This document shows, piece after piece, positions 42,787-51,598 of a stretch of DNA of 64,000 nt; position 1 is the stretch's first letter; each line of letters starts with the position of its first letter. Source of the stretch: Chitinophaga eiseniae (lineage in GTDB: Bacteria > Bacteroidota > Bacteroidia > Chitinophagales > Chitinophagaceae). A model generated the notes under the pieces. That model was not told the DNA's origin, ran no database searches, and worked only from the letters and a program-made list of their open reading frames with translations. The DNA is taken from assembly GCF_012641265.1 (NCBI RefSeq), contig NZ_JABAHZ010000005.1:372001-436000 (forward strand). Direction: 5' to 3'. The translations under genes were made by a program, and so were the position numbers.

Positions 42787-44304
42787 ATGAAAATCTTCTC
42801 TGCCGCCCAAATCCGCGAGGCCGATGCCTTCACGATCGCCCACGAGCCTGTCAGCAGCGCTCAACTGATGGAAAGGGCCGCCGGCAAATGCGCGGCGTGG
42901 CTGGAAGAACATTATGCTCCCCGTTACCCTATATATATTTTTTGCGGAAAAGGAAATAATGGGGGAGATGGATTAGTAATAGCCCGCCTGTTGCTCGATC
43001 GTGGCTATAAGGTCAGCACCGGCATATTGCAATACAGTGCTCAGGCCAGCGCCGACCACCAGCTGAACCTGGAAGCCCTGCAACAGCAATACCCTGCCAG
43101 CTTGTATGCCATAGGCGATGTGTCAGATATCCCTGCCCTCCCCCCCGATGCGATCATCATAGATGCTATTTTCGGTACTGGTATGAGCCGGCCCATAGAA
43201 GGATGGCTGGCGGGTGTGGTACATCATATCAACGGACAGCGCGGCAAACACACCATCGTTGCAATAGATATGCCTTCCGGGCTCCAGGCCGATGAAAGCA
43301 GCGTACAACAAACGGTGATACAAGCACATCACACGTTGAGCTTTGAGTGTTATAAACTCGCATTCCTGCTCCCGGAAAATGCACCGTATACAGGAGAAGT
43401 ACATATACTCCCGATAGGGCTGCATCCGGACTATATAACGCATACGCCTACACGCTATTTACTCACCGATCCGGATATTATCCAAACTATTTATCAGCCC
43501 CGTAATCCCTTTGCCCATAAGGGTACTTACGGACATGCGCTGCTTATAGCCGGGAGCTATGGTAAAATGGGCGCCGCGGTGTTGAGCGCCAGGGCGTGCC
43601 TGCGCGCCGGGGTGGGACTGCTTACCTGCTATGTGCCGCAATGCGGCTATAACATCATGCAGCTCAGCGAGCCCTGTGCCATGTGTATCACGGATGACGA
43701 TCCGCATTACAGCCTTCATTTTCATCGCAGCATTAACACCGCCACTTACAAAGCGATTGGTATAGGCCCCGGGCTGGATACCCAACCGGGTACTGCCAAA
43801 GCGCTGGAACATTTGCTGGATAACTGTCAGCGGCCAATGGTCATTGATGCCGATGCACTCAATCTACTTTCCGTATATCCGTACCTGTTATACAAGGTGC
43901 CGGCAGGCTCTATACTTACGCCTCACCCCAAAGAATTTGAGCGGCTGTTTGGCGCTACTCCCAACGAAGTAGCACGCCTGGAATTGTTATCTCAACAGGC
44001 AGTCAAACTACAGGTGTATATCCTGCTCAAAGGCCGGTATTCCGCCATCGCCTGCCCGGATGGCGCTGTCTATTTCAATAACACCGGCAATCCCGGCATG
44101 GCCACCGGTGGCAGCGGTGATGTGCTCACCGGTATACTTACCGGCTTGCTGGCACAGGACTATAGCCCTAAAGCCGCTGCTATCCTAGGCGCCTGGCTGC
44201 ATGGGTTTGCAGGCGACCTCGCCGCTGCCCACCTGTCGCAGGAAGCCATGACCGCCGCCGACATCATACAATGGCTCGGAAAAGCTTTCCTGGAAGGCAT
44301 TTGA
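42787..44304 (+). CDS. nnrD: Bifunctional NAD(P)H-hydrate epimerase / ADP-dependent dehydratase
   Basis: 505 residues with two fused domains. Residues 1-215 are the YjeF_N epimerase (AAQIREADAF at the start, FCGKGNNGGDGLVIARLL, DAIFGTGMSR). Residues 225-505 are the YjeF_C/NnrD dehydratase: HKGTYGHALLIAGSYGKMGAAVLSARACLRAGVGLLT and the ADP-binding NPGMATGGSGDVLTGILTGLLAQ. It repairs the hydrated forms of NADH and NADPH. Bacteria commonly have the fused form. Confidence 0.97.
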   Translation: MKIFSAAQIREADAFTIAHEPVSSAQLMERAAGKCAAWLEEHYAPRYPIYIFCGKGNNGGDGLVIARLLLDRGYKVSTGILQYSAQASADHQLNLEALQQQYPASLYAIGDVSDIPALPPDAIIIDAIFGTGMSRPIEGWLAGVVHHINGQRGKHTIVAIDMPSGLQADESSVQQTVIQAHHTLSFECYKLAFLLPENAPYTGEVHILPIGLHPDYITHTPTRYLLTDPDIIQTIYQPRNPFAHKGTYGHALLIAGSYGKMGAAVLSARACLRAGVGLLTCYVPQCGYNIMQLSEPCAMCITDDDPHYSLHFHRSINTATYKAIGIGPGLDTQPGTAKALEHLLDNCQRPMVIDADALNLLSVYPYLLYKVPAGSILTPHPKEFERLFGATPNEVARLELLSQQAVKLQVYILLKGRYSAIACPDGAVYFNNTGNPGMATGGSGDVLTGILTGLLAQDYSPKAAAILGAWLHGFAGDLAAAHLSQEAMTAADIIQWLGKAFLEGI

Positions 44305-44551
44305 CCCATTCCCTGCTGTCACCATAGCAATATGGTCCGACGGATCCCCATCATATAATCATTTTTCCCACTCCAAGGTTATTTTTTACGCCCAAATCCT
44401 TGCTCATGGCGAAGGTGTTTAATATTTTTTCGGACGCTCTACACAATTAATAATTTATGTTTTATATTCATTTGAAATATTTTTTTGAGAATCCTATAAT
44501 TTTTTAATTCCTAAACTTTTTTGTCAACCAGTATTAATAAATTTCGCGTAC

Positions 44552-46762
44552 ATGAGTATAGTTTATCTCGTTCCATGTTTTGGATTATTGGCTTTGCTAT
44601 TTACGGCTGTTAAAAGCGCCTGGGTTACACGACAGGAGGCTGGCAATGAAAAAATGAAAGAGATAGCGCAGCATATTGCTGAAGGGGCTATGGCATTTCT
44701 GAAAGCTGAGTATAAAGTCCTTATTTACTTTGTTATCATCGCGGCCCTACTGTTAGGCTATATGGGCGCAACGCATGAAAATTCACACTGGTTTATTGCC
44801 CTCGCCTTTGTGGTAGGCGCCGTATTTTCGGCTACTGCCGGCTTCATAGGCATGAGGATCGCTACCAAAGCCAATGTGCGCACTGCGCATGCGGCCCGTA
44901 CCAGTCTCGCCAAAGCACTGCAGGTATCCTTTACCGGCGGTTCTGTAATGGGTATGGGTGTGGCCGGCCTGGCAGTACTGGGGCTCGGATCATTATTTAT
45001 TATATTGAAATCATACTTTGGCGCTGCTGCCAATACAGCTGAAATGATTAAAACCATTGAAGTACTCACCGGGTTTTCACTGGGGGCCGAAAGTATCGCC
45101 CTGTTTGCCCGCGTAGGTGGTGGTATTTATACCAAAGCAGCCGATGTGGGCGCCGACCTGGTAGGTAAAGTAGAAGCAGGCATTCCTGAAGACGATCCCC
45201 GCAACCCTGCTACCATTGCCGATAACGTAGGCGACAACGTGGGAGACGTAGCTGGTATGGGCGCCGATTTGTTCGGTTCCTATGTGGCTACAGTGCTGGC
45301 TACCATGGTGCTTGGCTCTGAAACCGTATCACATGACTCCTTCGGAGGCATCGCTCCCATACTCCTGCCGATGATAATTGCCGGCGCCGGTATCATCTTC
45401 TCTATTATCGGTACCCTGTTTGTAAGAATCAGCGATAGTGCCGGCCTAAATACCGGCGTGGTGCAGAAAGCATTGAATATGGGCAACTGGGGCTCCATCG
45501 TCTTAACGGCGATCGTTTCCTACTTCCTGGTAAACTGGATCCTGCCCGATAGTATCATGACGCTGCGTCATCACGAATTTACCCGCGGACAGGTGTTCGG
45601 CGCCATTATGATAGGTCTCACGGTTGGTACTTTGATCAGTATCATTACCGAATATTATACCGCCATGGGTAAACGCCCGGTAAAATCTATCATCCGTCAA
45701 TCCGCCACAGGTGCTGCTACCAATATCATTGGTGGTTTATCGGTAGGTATGGAATCTACCATGCTGCCTATCCTGGTACTGGCCGCAGGCATTGCCAGCT
45801 CCTTCTCTATGGCAGGTTTATACGGTGTAGCCATTGCAGCTGCGGGTATGATGGCCACCACAGCTATGCAGCTGGCTATCGATGCCTTCGGTCCTATTGC
45901 GGATAATGCTGGTGGTATTGCCGAAATGAGCGAATTACCGAAAGATGTAAGGGAAAAAACAGATATCCTCGATGCCGTAGGTAACACCACTGCCGCTACC
46001 GGTAAAGGTTTTGCCATTGCTTCCGCAGCCCTCACCGCACTGGCGCTCTTTGCTGCCTTTGTGGGTGTGGCAGGCATTCCGGGTATCGATATCTATAAAG
46101 CGAATGTACTGGCCGGCTTATTTGTAGGCGGTATGATTCCATTTATTTTCTCCTCCCTCGCCATTGCCGCTGTAGGTCGTGCTGCAATGTCCATGGTAGA
46201 AGAAGTACGCCGCCAGTTCCGCGAAATTCCCGGTATTATGGAAGGTACCGGCAAACCGGAATACGACAAATGCGTGGCCATTTCAACCAAAGCCTCCATT
46301 CGCGAAATGATGCTGCCCGGCGCTATTGCCCTCATCGCTCCCCTGCTGGTAGGTTTCCTGGCCGGCCCGGAAGTGTTGGGCGGATTCCTGGCCGGTGCTA
46401 CCGTAAGCGGTGTACTGATGGGCCTCTTCCAGAACAATGCCGGTGGCGCCTGGGACAACGCTAAAAAATCGTTCGAAAAAGGCGTGGAAATCAACGGCGA
46501 AACCCATTACAAAAAATCTGAGCCACATAAAGCCTCGGTTACCGGCGATACGGTAGGTGATCCGTTTAAAGATACCTCCGGTCCTTCCATGAACATCCTC
46601 ATCAAATTGATGTCGATTGTGTCTCTCGTGATTGCCCCTACCCTGGCAGAGTTGTACCATACCAAGGTACCCCCGGTACCTGTTACCACTAAAACTGAAA
46701 CGGTAAAACCAGCTGCTAAAGCGCCCGACGCCAAAGCCACTGCCTACCTCCTGAAGAAATAA
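44552..46762 (+). CDS. hppA: Membrane-bound ion-pumping pyrophosphatase
   Basis: 736 residues with about 16 TM segments. The pyrophosphate-binding signature DVGADLVGKVEAGIPEDDPRNPATIADNVGDNVGDVAGMGADLFGSY is present. The segment GNTTAATGKG has alanine where potassium-independent enzymes have lysine, so it belongs to the potassium-requiring type. Whether it pumps protons, sodium or both cannot be fixed by eye. It hydrolyses pyrophosphate to build an ion gradient. Single gene with its own terminator. Confidence 0.97.
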   Translation: MSIVYLVPCFGLLALLFTAVKSAWVTRQEAGNEKMKEIAQHIAEGAMAFLKAEYKVLIYFVIIAALLLGYMGATHENSHWFIALAFVVGAVFSATAGFIGMRIATKANVRTAHAARTSLAKALQVSFTGGSVMGMGVAGLAVLGLGSLFIILKSYFGAAANTAEMIKTIEVLTGFSLGAESIALFARVGGGIYTKAADVGADLVGKVEAGIPEDDPRNPATIADNVGDNVGDVAGMGADLFGSYVATVLATMVLGSETVSHDSFGGIAPILLPMIIAGAGIIFSIIGTLFVRISDSAGLNTGVVQKALNMGNWGSIVLTAIVSYFLVNWILPDSIMTLRHHEFTRGQVFGAIMIGLTVGTLISIITEYYTAMGKRPVKSIIRQSATGAATNIIGGLSVGMESTMLPILVLAAGIASSFSMAGLYGVAIAAAGMMATTAMQLAIDAFGPIADNAGGIAEMSELPKDVREKTDILDAVGNTTAATGKGFAIASAALTALALFAAFVGVAGIPGIDIYKANVLAGLFVGGMIPFIFSSLAIAAVGRAAMSMVEEVRRQFREIPGIMEGTGKPEYDKCVAISTKASIREMMLPGAIALIAPLLVGFLAGPEVLGGFLAGATVSGVLMGLFQNNAGGAWDNAKKSFEKGVEINGETHYKKSEPHKASVTGDTVGDPFKDTSGPSMNILIKLMSIVSLVIAPTLAELYHTKVPPVPVTTKTETVKPAAKAPDAKATAYLLKK

Positions 46763-46779
46763 GGTGTCATTACGCACAG

Positions 46780-46813
46780 AAAAGCCCGTCAGCTGAACAC
46801 TGACGGGCTTTTT
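46780..46813 (+). terminator. Terminator after the pyrophosphatase gene
   Basis: Perfect 13-bp stem AAAAGCCCGTCAG (46780-46792) with 46800-46812, 7-nt loop, U run. Confidence 0.92.
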
Positions 46814-46868
46814 ATTTAAACCCTTTGCCTCCCGGAATCCCCCTTTCTTTTTAAAAACAAAAAATTCA

Positions 46869-46922
46869 TTTGGTAGTTAATATTATTCGTTTACCTTTGT
46901 ACTGTAATTAATTTTATTACAG
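46869..46922 (+). promoter_or_regulatory. Promoter and palindromic operator of the YwnB-like gene
   Basis: -33 TTTG (46869-46872), 19-nt spacer, -7 TACCTTTG (46892-46899), then CTGTAAT-N7-ATTACAG (46902-46922). This is an exact consensus promoter. The 18 nt 46891-46908 are identical to the Rrf2 promoter at 13199-13216, and the spacing from -7 to palindrome is the same. Two further CTGTAAT half-sites follow at 46953-46959 (with a degenerate partner) and 46997-47003. The likely binder is the Rrf2 protein at 13232. Confidence 0.75.
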
Positions 46923-47029
46923 ATTAAGCATCTGTATTTTTTATCTCCATAACTGTAATATTTATTATAACAATTTAAACAATCGGCTGTTAAAAGCTGT
47001 AATAACTAATCATCCTAAAATAAAAAGTC

Positions 47030-47659
47030 ATGAAAGTAGCGATTATCGGAGCATCTGGATTTATAGGTACTGCTATCTTAAACGAAGCCCTGAACAGGGG
47101 ACACGAAGTAACGGCCATCGTTCGTAACCCGGAAAAAATCACGGTAAAAAATGCACATCTTACTGTAAAAGCCGCGGATGCAACAGATGAAGCAGCACTG
47201 GTGCCACTCTTCACCGGTAACCAGGCGGTTATTTCTGCCTATAGCGCACATGATACGGATACTTATGTGAAAGCCATCAACGCCATTATCGGCGCTACTA
47301 AAAAAGCAGGTATTAAACGCCTGATCGCTGTTAGCGGAGCAGGTAGCCTGGAAATCGCCCCCGGCGTACAATTACTGGATACCCCCCAGTTTCCGGCCGA
47401 ATGGAAAGCGGGTGCTACCGCCACCCGTGAAGCTTTTTATGTAATCAGGCAGCAAAATGACCTCGACTGGACCGTTATAAGTCCCGCAATGATGATCGCT
47501 CCCGGCGAACGTACCGGTAAATTCCGTTTGGGCAAAGATCAGGTGGTATTCGATGAGAAAGGGGAAAGCAACATCTCTACAGCTGACTATGCGGTTGCCC
47601 TCATAAACGAACTGGAACAACCTCAACATATCAAACAACGCTTTACTTTAGCGTATTAA
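47030..47659 (+). CDS. NAD(P)-binding oxidoreductase, YwnB-like
   Basis: 209 residues. N-terminal Rossmann motif KVAIIGASGFIGTAIL (GxxGxxG) and family segments GHEVTAIVRNPEKI, AVISAYSAHD, KRLIAVSGAGSLEI and DWTVISPAMMI, ending NISTADYAVALINELE. It matches the NAD(P)H-binding / flavin-reductase-like group that includes Bacillus YwnB. In Bacillus, ywnB sits beside the Rrf2 gene ywnA; here they lie 34 kb apart but share an operator, which supports the link. Its substrate is unknown; quinone or flavin reduction is plausible. Confidence 0.93.
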   Translation: MKVAIIGASGFIGTAILNEALNRGHEVTAIVRNPEKITVKNAHLTVKAADATDEAALVPLFTGNQAVISAYSAHDTDTYVKAINAIIGATKKAGIKRLIAVSGAGSLEIAPGVQLLDTPQFPAEWKAGATATREAFYVIRQQNDLDWTVISPAMMIAPGERTGKFRLGKDQVVFDEKGESNISTADYAVALINELEQPQHIKQRFTLAY

Positions 47660-47666
47660 CAGGCTG

Positions 47667-47693
47667 GCCCAACAGGACTTCCTCCTGTTGGGC
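47667..47693. terminator. Stem-loop between convergent genes
   Basis: Perfect 11-bp stem GCCCAACAGGA (47667-47677) with 47683-47693, 5-nt loop. No strong U run on either side, so termination is only likely. It overlaps the end of the convergent AraC gene by one base. Confidence 0.55.
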
Positions 47694-48691
47694 TATTGAT
47701 GAATCTTACTGGGACTTATCCCAAACTTCTTACGGAAGGCACTACTGAAATGCTGGGGAGAGGAATATCCTGCTTCCAGGGCAATGGCCGACAATGGCAA
47801 CCTGCCCTCCCTTATCAGCTCCCTCGCCAGCTCCAGCCGGCGGTCATTGAGATAACCGAATACGGTATTATCAAAAACGGCTTTAAAGCCCGACTTCAGC
47901 TTAAATTCATTTAATCCCGATTTACGGGCCAGGTCTCCCAGGCTCAACGGCTGCTGTAAATGCTGTACCAGCAAGTCCTTCGCAAAATGTAACTTCTCTA
48001 CATCAGACACAGATACTTTAGGACGCGCCGGAACAGACCGCAACTCCGCCGACTCTATCTGCTCACATTGCAAAGCCAGCAACTCCAGCGCCTTCGACTG
48101 CAGGAAAAGTTTCTTCAATCCGCCCTGAAAGCGGCATTGCCGCACCTCTTCCATAATCAGTTGCATACGCGGCGTAATGCGGGGATTAAACTTGTCGGTC
48201 AACGTAGTAGTGCGATTGCCCGCAATATTGTTTGCCAACCCATCCAGCACCCGCCCATTATTTTCCGCCAGCTGCAGGAACTTCTCCGGCAAAAAGGATA
48301 ACCCGAAAAACAACATATCCCGCTGCTTCTTTACCCCGGCCGATTCCGCCTCACAGGGACTATACATCAGGTTATGCTCCAGGCTCCGGAACTTGAAATT
48401 ATTGGAAAATCCATCCAGGGTAGTGGTAATATCTCCCCGTTCCATGAACAACATCATCACCCTTGGCTCATGGAAATCCGACAAAATATGAATGTTCTCA
48501 TACACATCGGCAGTACAGGCGGCAATTGCAATGCCATCAAAACAAAACTCCTGGAAATTGGCAGCCCCAAAAGGATGCCTCACTTCCTGGGTTTGTTCTA
48601 CGATTGCCTGGTTACGGTATTTCTTGAAATCAAAGGGCGTTTTCTCTGATAACAGTACCTGGTTGGCATCATCCGTAATAACTATGCCCAT
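47693..48691 (-). CDS. AraC-family regulator, PchR-like
   Basis: 332 residues. The N-terminal half is an all-beta/cupin-like domain without the classical His pair and contains DFHEPRVMMLFMERGDITTTLDGF and PCEAESAGVKKQRDMLFFGLSF, as in PchR-type regulators. The C-terminal domain has two helix-turn-helices (QQPLSLGDLARKSGLNEFKLKSGFKAVF; LPLSAIALEAGYSSPQHFSSAFRKKFGISPSKI). PchR itself controls siderophore uptake; in Bacteroidota many homologues have other targets, so the signal is open. The promoter region carries two 15-bp direct repeats. It is divergent from a tiny HMA-like gene. Confidence 0.92.
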   Translation of the reverse strand: MGIVITDDANQVLLSEKTPFDFKKYRNQAIVEQTQEVRHPFGAANFQEFCFDGIAIAACTADVYENIHILSDFHEPRVMMLFMERGDITTTLDGFSNNFKFRSLEHNLMYSPCEAESAGVKKQRDMLFFGLSFLPEKFLQLAENNGRVLDGLANNIAGNRTTTLTDKFNPRITPRMQLIMEEVRQCRFQGGLKKLFLQSKALELLALQCEQIESAELRSVPARPKVSVSDVEKLHFAKDLLVQHLQQPLSLGDLARKSGLNEFKLKSGFKAVFDNTVFGYLNDRRLELARELIREGRLPLSAIALEAGYSSPQHFSSAFRKKFGISPSKIHQ

Positions 48692-48697
48692 AAAATA

Positions 48698-48733
48698 ATC
48701 CGTTTCGTATAAGTATTTATCCGTTTCGTGTAA
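48698..48733. promoter_or_regulatory. 15-bp direct repeats spaced 21 bp (candidate AraC-type operator)
   Basis: ATCCGTTTCGTATAA (48698-48712) and ATCCGTTTCGTGTAA (48719-48733), 14 of 15 identical, lie immediately upstream of the PchR-like ATG at 48691. The 21-bp period places both on the same face of the helix. Further perfect palindromes are at 48754-48765 (CGCAAATTTGCG) and 48770-48784 (AATATTCCGAATATT) between this gene and the small divergent gene. Confidence 0.6.
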
Positions 48734-48799
48734 CAGTCATATGGGATAACTAGCGCAAATTTGCGTAAAAATATTCCGAATATTTAAAATAAGTACTTT

Positions 48800-49012
48800 A
48801 TGCTGGGAATATTCCGTACCAATATTACAACTGTTCAGGATAGAAACCATGTGATTAGCGCCATTTCCTCACAATTCAATGTTAAAGATTGTACGCTGGA
48901 CCTGGAAGACTGTGACCGGGTATTACGGGTGGTAAGCCTTCAGTCAATGGCTGAACAGACCATCATTGATTTCGTTACCAGGCTTGGATTTTACTGCGAT
49001 ATACTCGACTGA
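48800..49012 (+). CDS. Small HMA-like (ferredoxin-fold) protein without CxxC
   Basis: 70 residues. It resembles the heavy-metal-associated beta-alpha-beta-beta-alpha-beta fold: GIFRTNITTVQDRNHVISAISSQF...CTLDLEDCDRVLRVVSL...IIDFVTRLGFYCDIL. The metal-binding CxxC of the loop is missing (TTVQDRN in its place). It is divergent from the PchR-like gene and could share its control region. Such small metal-domain-like proteins are common in Bacteroidota; their function is not known to me. A terminator follows after 27 bp. Confidence 0.8.
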   Translation: MLGIFRTNITTVQDRNHVISAISSQFNVKDCTLDLEDCDRVLRVVSLQSMAEQTIIDFVTRLGFYCDILD

Positions 49013-49039
49013 TCATACCAGGCAAGTTACCTTGCTACA

Positions 49040-49085
49040 CTGCCGGCGACCGGATAAATAGCTTATCCGCGCCGGCAGCTTTTTT
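49040..49085 (+). terminator. Terminator after the HMA-like gene
   Basis: Two-part stem: CTGCCGGCG (49040-49048) with 49070-49078, and inside it CGGATAA (49051-49057) with 49063-49069; T run at 49080-49085. Confidence 0.88.
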
Positions 49086-49124
49086 CTATTATAAAAAAAA
49101 TAATTTATTGCCGTAGGGGTACAA

Positions 49125-49132
49125 TATTTTTG
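49125..49132 (+). promoter_or_regulatory. -7 box of the TonB receptor / DUF4249 operon
   Basis: TATTTTTG, exact TAnnTTTG, 63 nt before the receptor start. TTG at 49108-49110 is closer than usual, so only the -7 element is well supported. Confidence 0.4.
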
Positions 49133-49195
49133 CCACGTCTTATTTACGTGCTGGAAAATCAGCACGCATATTTTACCAAACCGGACTTAATTTTT

Positions 49196-51577
49196 ATGAA
49201 AACTAAGGCGACCCTGTTGCTGTCACTGCTGCTGCTAATGCTGGCGGGACAAACAACGACTGCTCAGCAGCAACGATATACCGTAAGCGGCTATGTTAAA
49301 GACAAACAAAACGGAGAAAGCCTGGTAGGCATCTCCATCGGTAAAAGCGGTACCACCATCGGTACTGTTACCAACCAGTACGGCTTTTATTCATTGACGC
49401 TTCCTGCCGGAGAACATGAAATACAATTCTCCTATATGGGCTACGCTCCTTATAAAGCTACCGTTAAACTGACAAAAAACACGACTATCGATGTAAGCAT
49501 GGAAGCTACCAGCAGCCAGCTCAACGTGGTAACGGTAAACGGCCAGAAACAGGAAAGAACAGTGAATACACTTAATACCAGTATCAATAAACTGGATATT
49601 CAGCAAATGAAGAAAATGCCCACCTTCATGGGTGAAGTAGACGTACTCAGGGCTATCCAGACCCTCCCCGGCGTAAATACCGTAGGAGAAGGCTCTTCGG
49701 GGTTCAACGTTCGCGGCGGTAACAGCGATGAAAACCTTATCCTGCTCGATGAAGCCCCCGTATATAATTCTACCCACATGCTCGGGTTCTTCTCCGTATT
49801 CAACCCGGATGCTGTGAAAAGCCTCAACCTCATCAAAGGTGGGTTCCCGGCGGAATATGGCGGCCGGACTTCCTCTGTACTCGATATCCGCATGAAAGAT
49901 GGTAATAACCAAAACCTCACCCTCAACGGCGGTATCGGTAACATCTTTAGTCGCCTTTCGGTAGAAGCTCCCATTGTAAAAGATAAAGGCTCCTTCATCG
50001 TGGCCGGCAGAAGATCCTATATCGACCTGCTTATGAAACCCTTTGTAAAAGGAGATATGAAGGATACCAAACTCAATTTCTACGACCTTACCGCCAAAGC
50101 CAATTATAAATTCGATAAAAATAACTCCCTCTTCGTAAGTGGTTATTTCGGGAGAGATGTATTCGGCTTCGGGAAAGACGTAAATATGAACTGGGGCAAC
50201 AGTACTGCCACCGTACGTTGGAACCACGTTTTCACCAACCGCCTGTTCCTCAACCTCACCACCTACTATAGCAAATACGACTATAGCCTGAAGTTTACCA
50301 ACGACTCCAAGAAAAAACCAGGAGAAGTGGAACAAGCTTACGACTGGACTTCCAACATCATCAACTACGGACTGAAACCTTCCTTTACTTACTATATCAA
50401 TTCCTCCAACAGCCTGCATTTCGGCGTACAGGGCATTTACTATACCTTCAAACCAGGTACAGGTACCAGCACCAACGATGGCGATGTGCATGTGAAGAAA
50501 ATCACGGATCAGCATGCCTTGGAATCAGCCGTATACATCGATCATGAATACAAGCCTTCTAAGAAATTTGGTATCCAGTACGGCGGAAGATTATCAGCCT
50601 ATCAATTTGTTGGTACCGGTAACGCTTACATGTATGCTGATACCACGCCTGGCATCCGCAAAAGACTGGTCGACATCAAACAATATGGCTCCAATGAACT
50701 GATAAAAGGCTACTACTATTTCGAACCCAGGATCAGCGCCAGGTATGCATTCTCCGATGAGCATGCCGTAAAGGTGGCCTATAGCAGAACAACGCAGTTC
50801 ATGCACCAGCTCTCCAATACCGCTTCTCCTACCCCACTGGACATCTGGACGCCCAGCACCAACAATATCAAACCAATGGTAGCTGATCAGTATACTGCCG
50901 GATACTTCTACAATGCGCCCAACGATGCCTACGAACTGTCGGCCGAAGTATTCTATAAAACCACCGATAACCAGGTAGATTATATCGATAATGCCAACCT
51001 CCAACTCAACCCGTTGATTGAAGCAGACCTGCTGCCTTCACAGGGACGTGCCTACGGCCTGGAGCTTTATGCGAAAAAAGATATTGGTAAAACCACCGGT
51101 TGGGTAAGCTATACACTGTCACGCACCGAAAGAAAAACACCCGGTATCAGCATGAATGAATGGTTCCTGAATCGCTATGATCGTACACATAACCTGAACC
51201 TCGTGTTAACGCATACCTTCACCAAACGGACTTCCCTGTCGGCCAACTGGGTATTTGCCTCCGGCACTCCAGGCACTTTCGCCGACAACAGGCTGGAATT
51301 CCAGGGCTGGGATATCCCTTACAACAGTACCGAAAAACGTAACAATTACCGCTTACCTGCATACCATCGCCTCGACCTGTCTATGACGCTTAAAGGCAAA
51401 CAACTCAAGCGCTGGAAAGGTGAATGGGTGTTCTCCCTGTACAACGTATATGGCCGCAGAAATGCATATACCATCTACTTTAAACAGAATGAAGACGATC
51501 CTACCAAACGCGAAGCTACCCGCCTCTCTATCATAGGATCTATCATTCCTGGTATCACGTACAACTTTAAGTTCTAA
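49196..51577 (+). CDS. TonB-dependent outer membrane receptor
   Basis: 793 residues from the ATG at 49196; an earlier in-frame start lacks the signal context. Signal peptide (ATLLLSLLLLMLAGQTTTAQ), a carboxypeptidase-regulatory-like domain (VSGYVKDKQNGESLVGISIGKSG), plug (FMGEVDVLRAIQTLPGVNTVGEGSSGFNVRGGNSDENLILLDEAPV), then a beta-barrel ending in YNFKF. The plug sequence LPGV...GFNVRGG is typical of the smaller receptors paired with DUF4249 lipoproteins, as here. It is not a SusC: length and motifs differ. Ligand unknown. Confidence 0.96.
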   Translation: MKTKATLLLSLLLLMLAGQTTTAQQQRYTVSGYVKDKQNGESLVGISIGKSGTTIGTVTNQYGFYSLTLPAGEHEIQFSYMGYAPYKATVKLTKNTTIDVSMEATSSQLNVVTVNGQKQERTVNTLNTSINKLDIQQMKKMPTFMGEVDVLRAIQTLPGVNTVGEGSSGFNVRGGNSDENLILLDEAPVYNSTHMLGFFSVFNPDAVKSLNLIKGGFPAEYGGRTSSVLDIRMKDGNNQNLTLNGGIGNIFSRLSVEAPIVKDKGSFIVAGRRSYIDLLMKPFVKGDMKDTKLNFYDLTAKANYKFDKNNSLFVSGYFGRDVFGFGKDVNMNWGNSTATVRWNHVFTNRLFLNLTTYYSKYDYSLKFTNDSKKKPGEVEQAYDWTSNIINYGLKPSFTYYINSSNSLHFGVQGIYYTFKPGTGTSTNDGDVHVKKITDQHALESAVYIDHEYKPSKKFGIQYGGRLSAYQFVGTGNAYMYADTTPGIRKRLVDIKQYGSNELIKGYYYFEPRISARYAFSDEHAVKVAYSRTTQFMHQLSNTASPTPLDIWTPSTNNIKPMVADQYTAGYFYNAPNDAYELSAEVFYKTTDNQVDYIDNANLQLNPLIEADLLPSQGRAYGLELYAKKDIGKTTGWVSYTLSRTERKTPGISMNEWFLNRYDRTHNLNLVLTHTFTKRTSLSANWVFASGTPGTFADNRLEFQGWDIPYNSTEKRNNYRLPAYHRLDLSMTLKGKQLKRWKGEWVFSLYNVYGRRNAYTIYFKQNEDDPTKREATRLSIIGSIIPGITYNFKF

Positions 51578-51598
51578 TTGTCCAAAAAATTCAATCAG

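Noticed and set aside
49391..50515. 374-codon minus-strand frame inside the TonB receptor gene
   Set aside because: It lies fully antisense to the receptor plug and barrel; no domain found.
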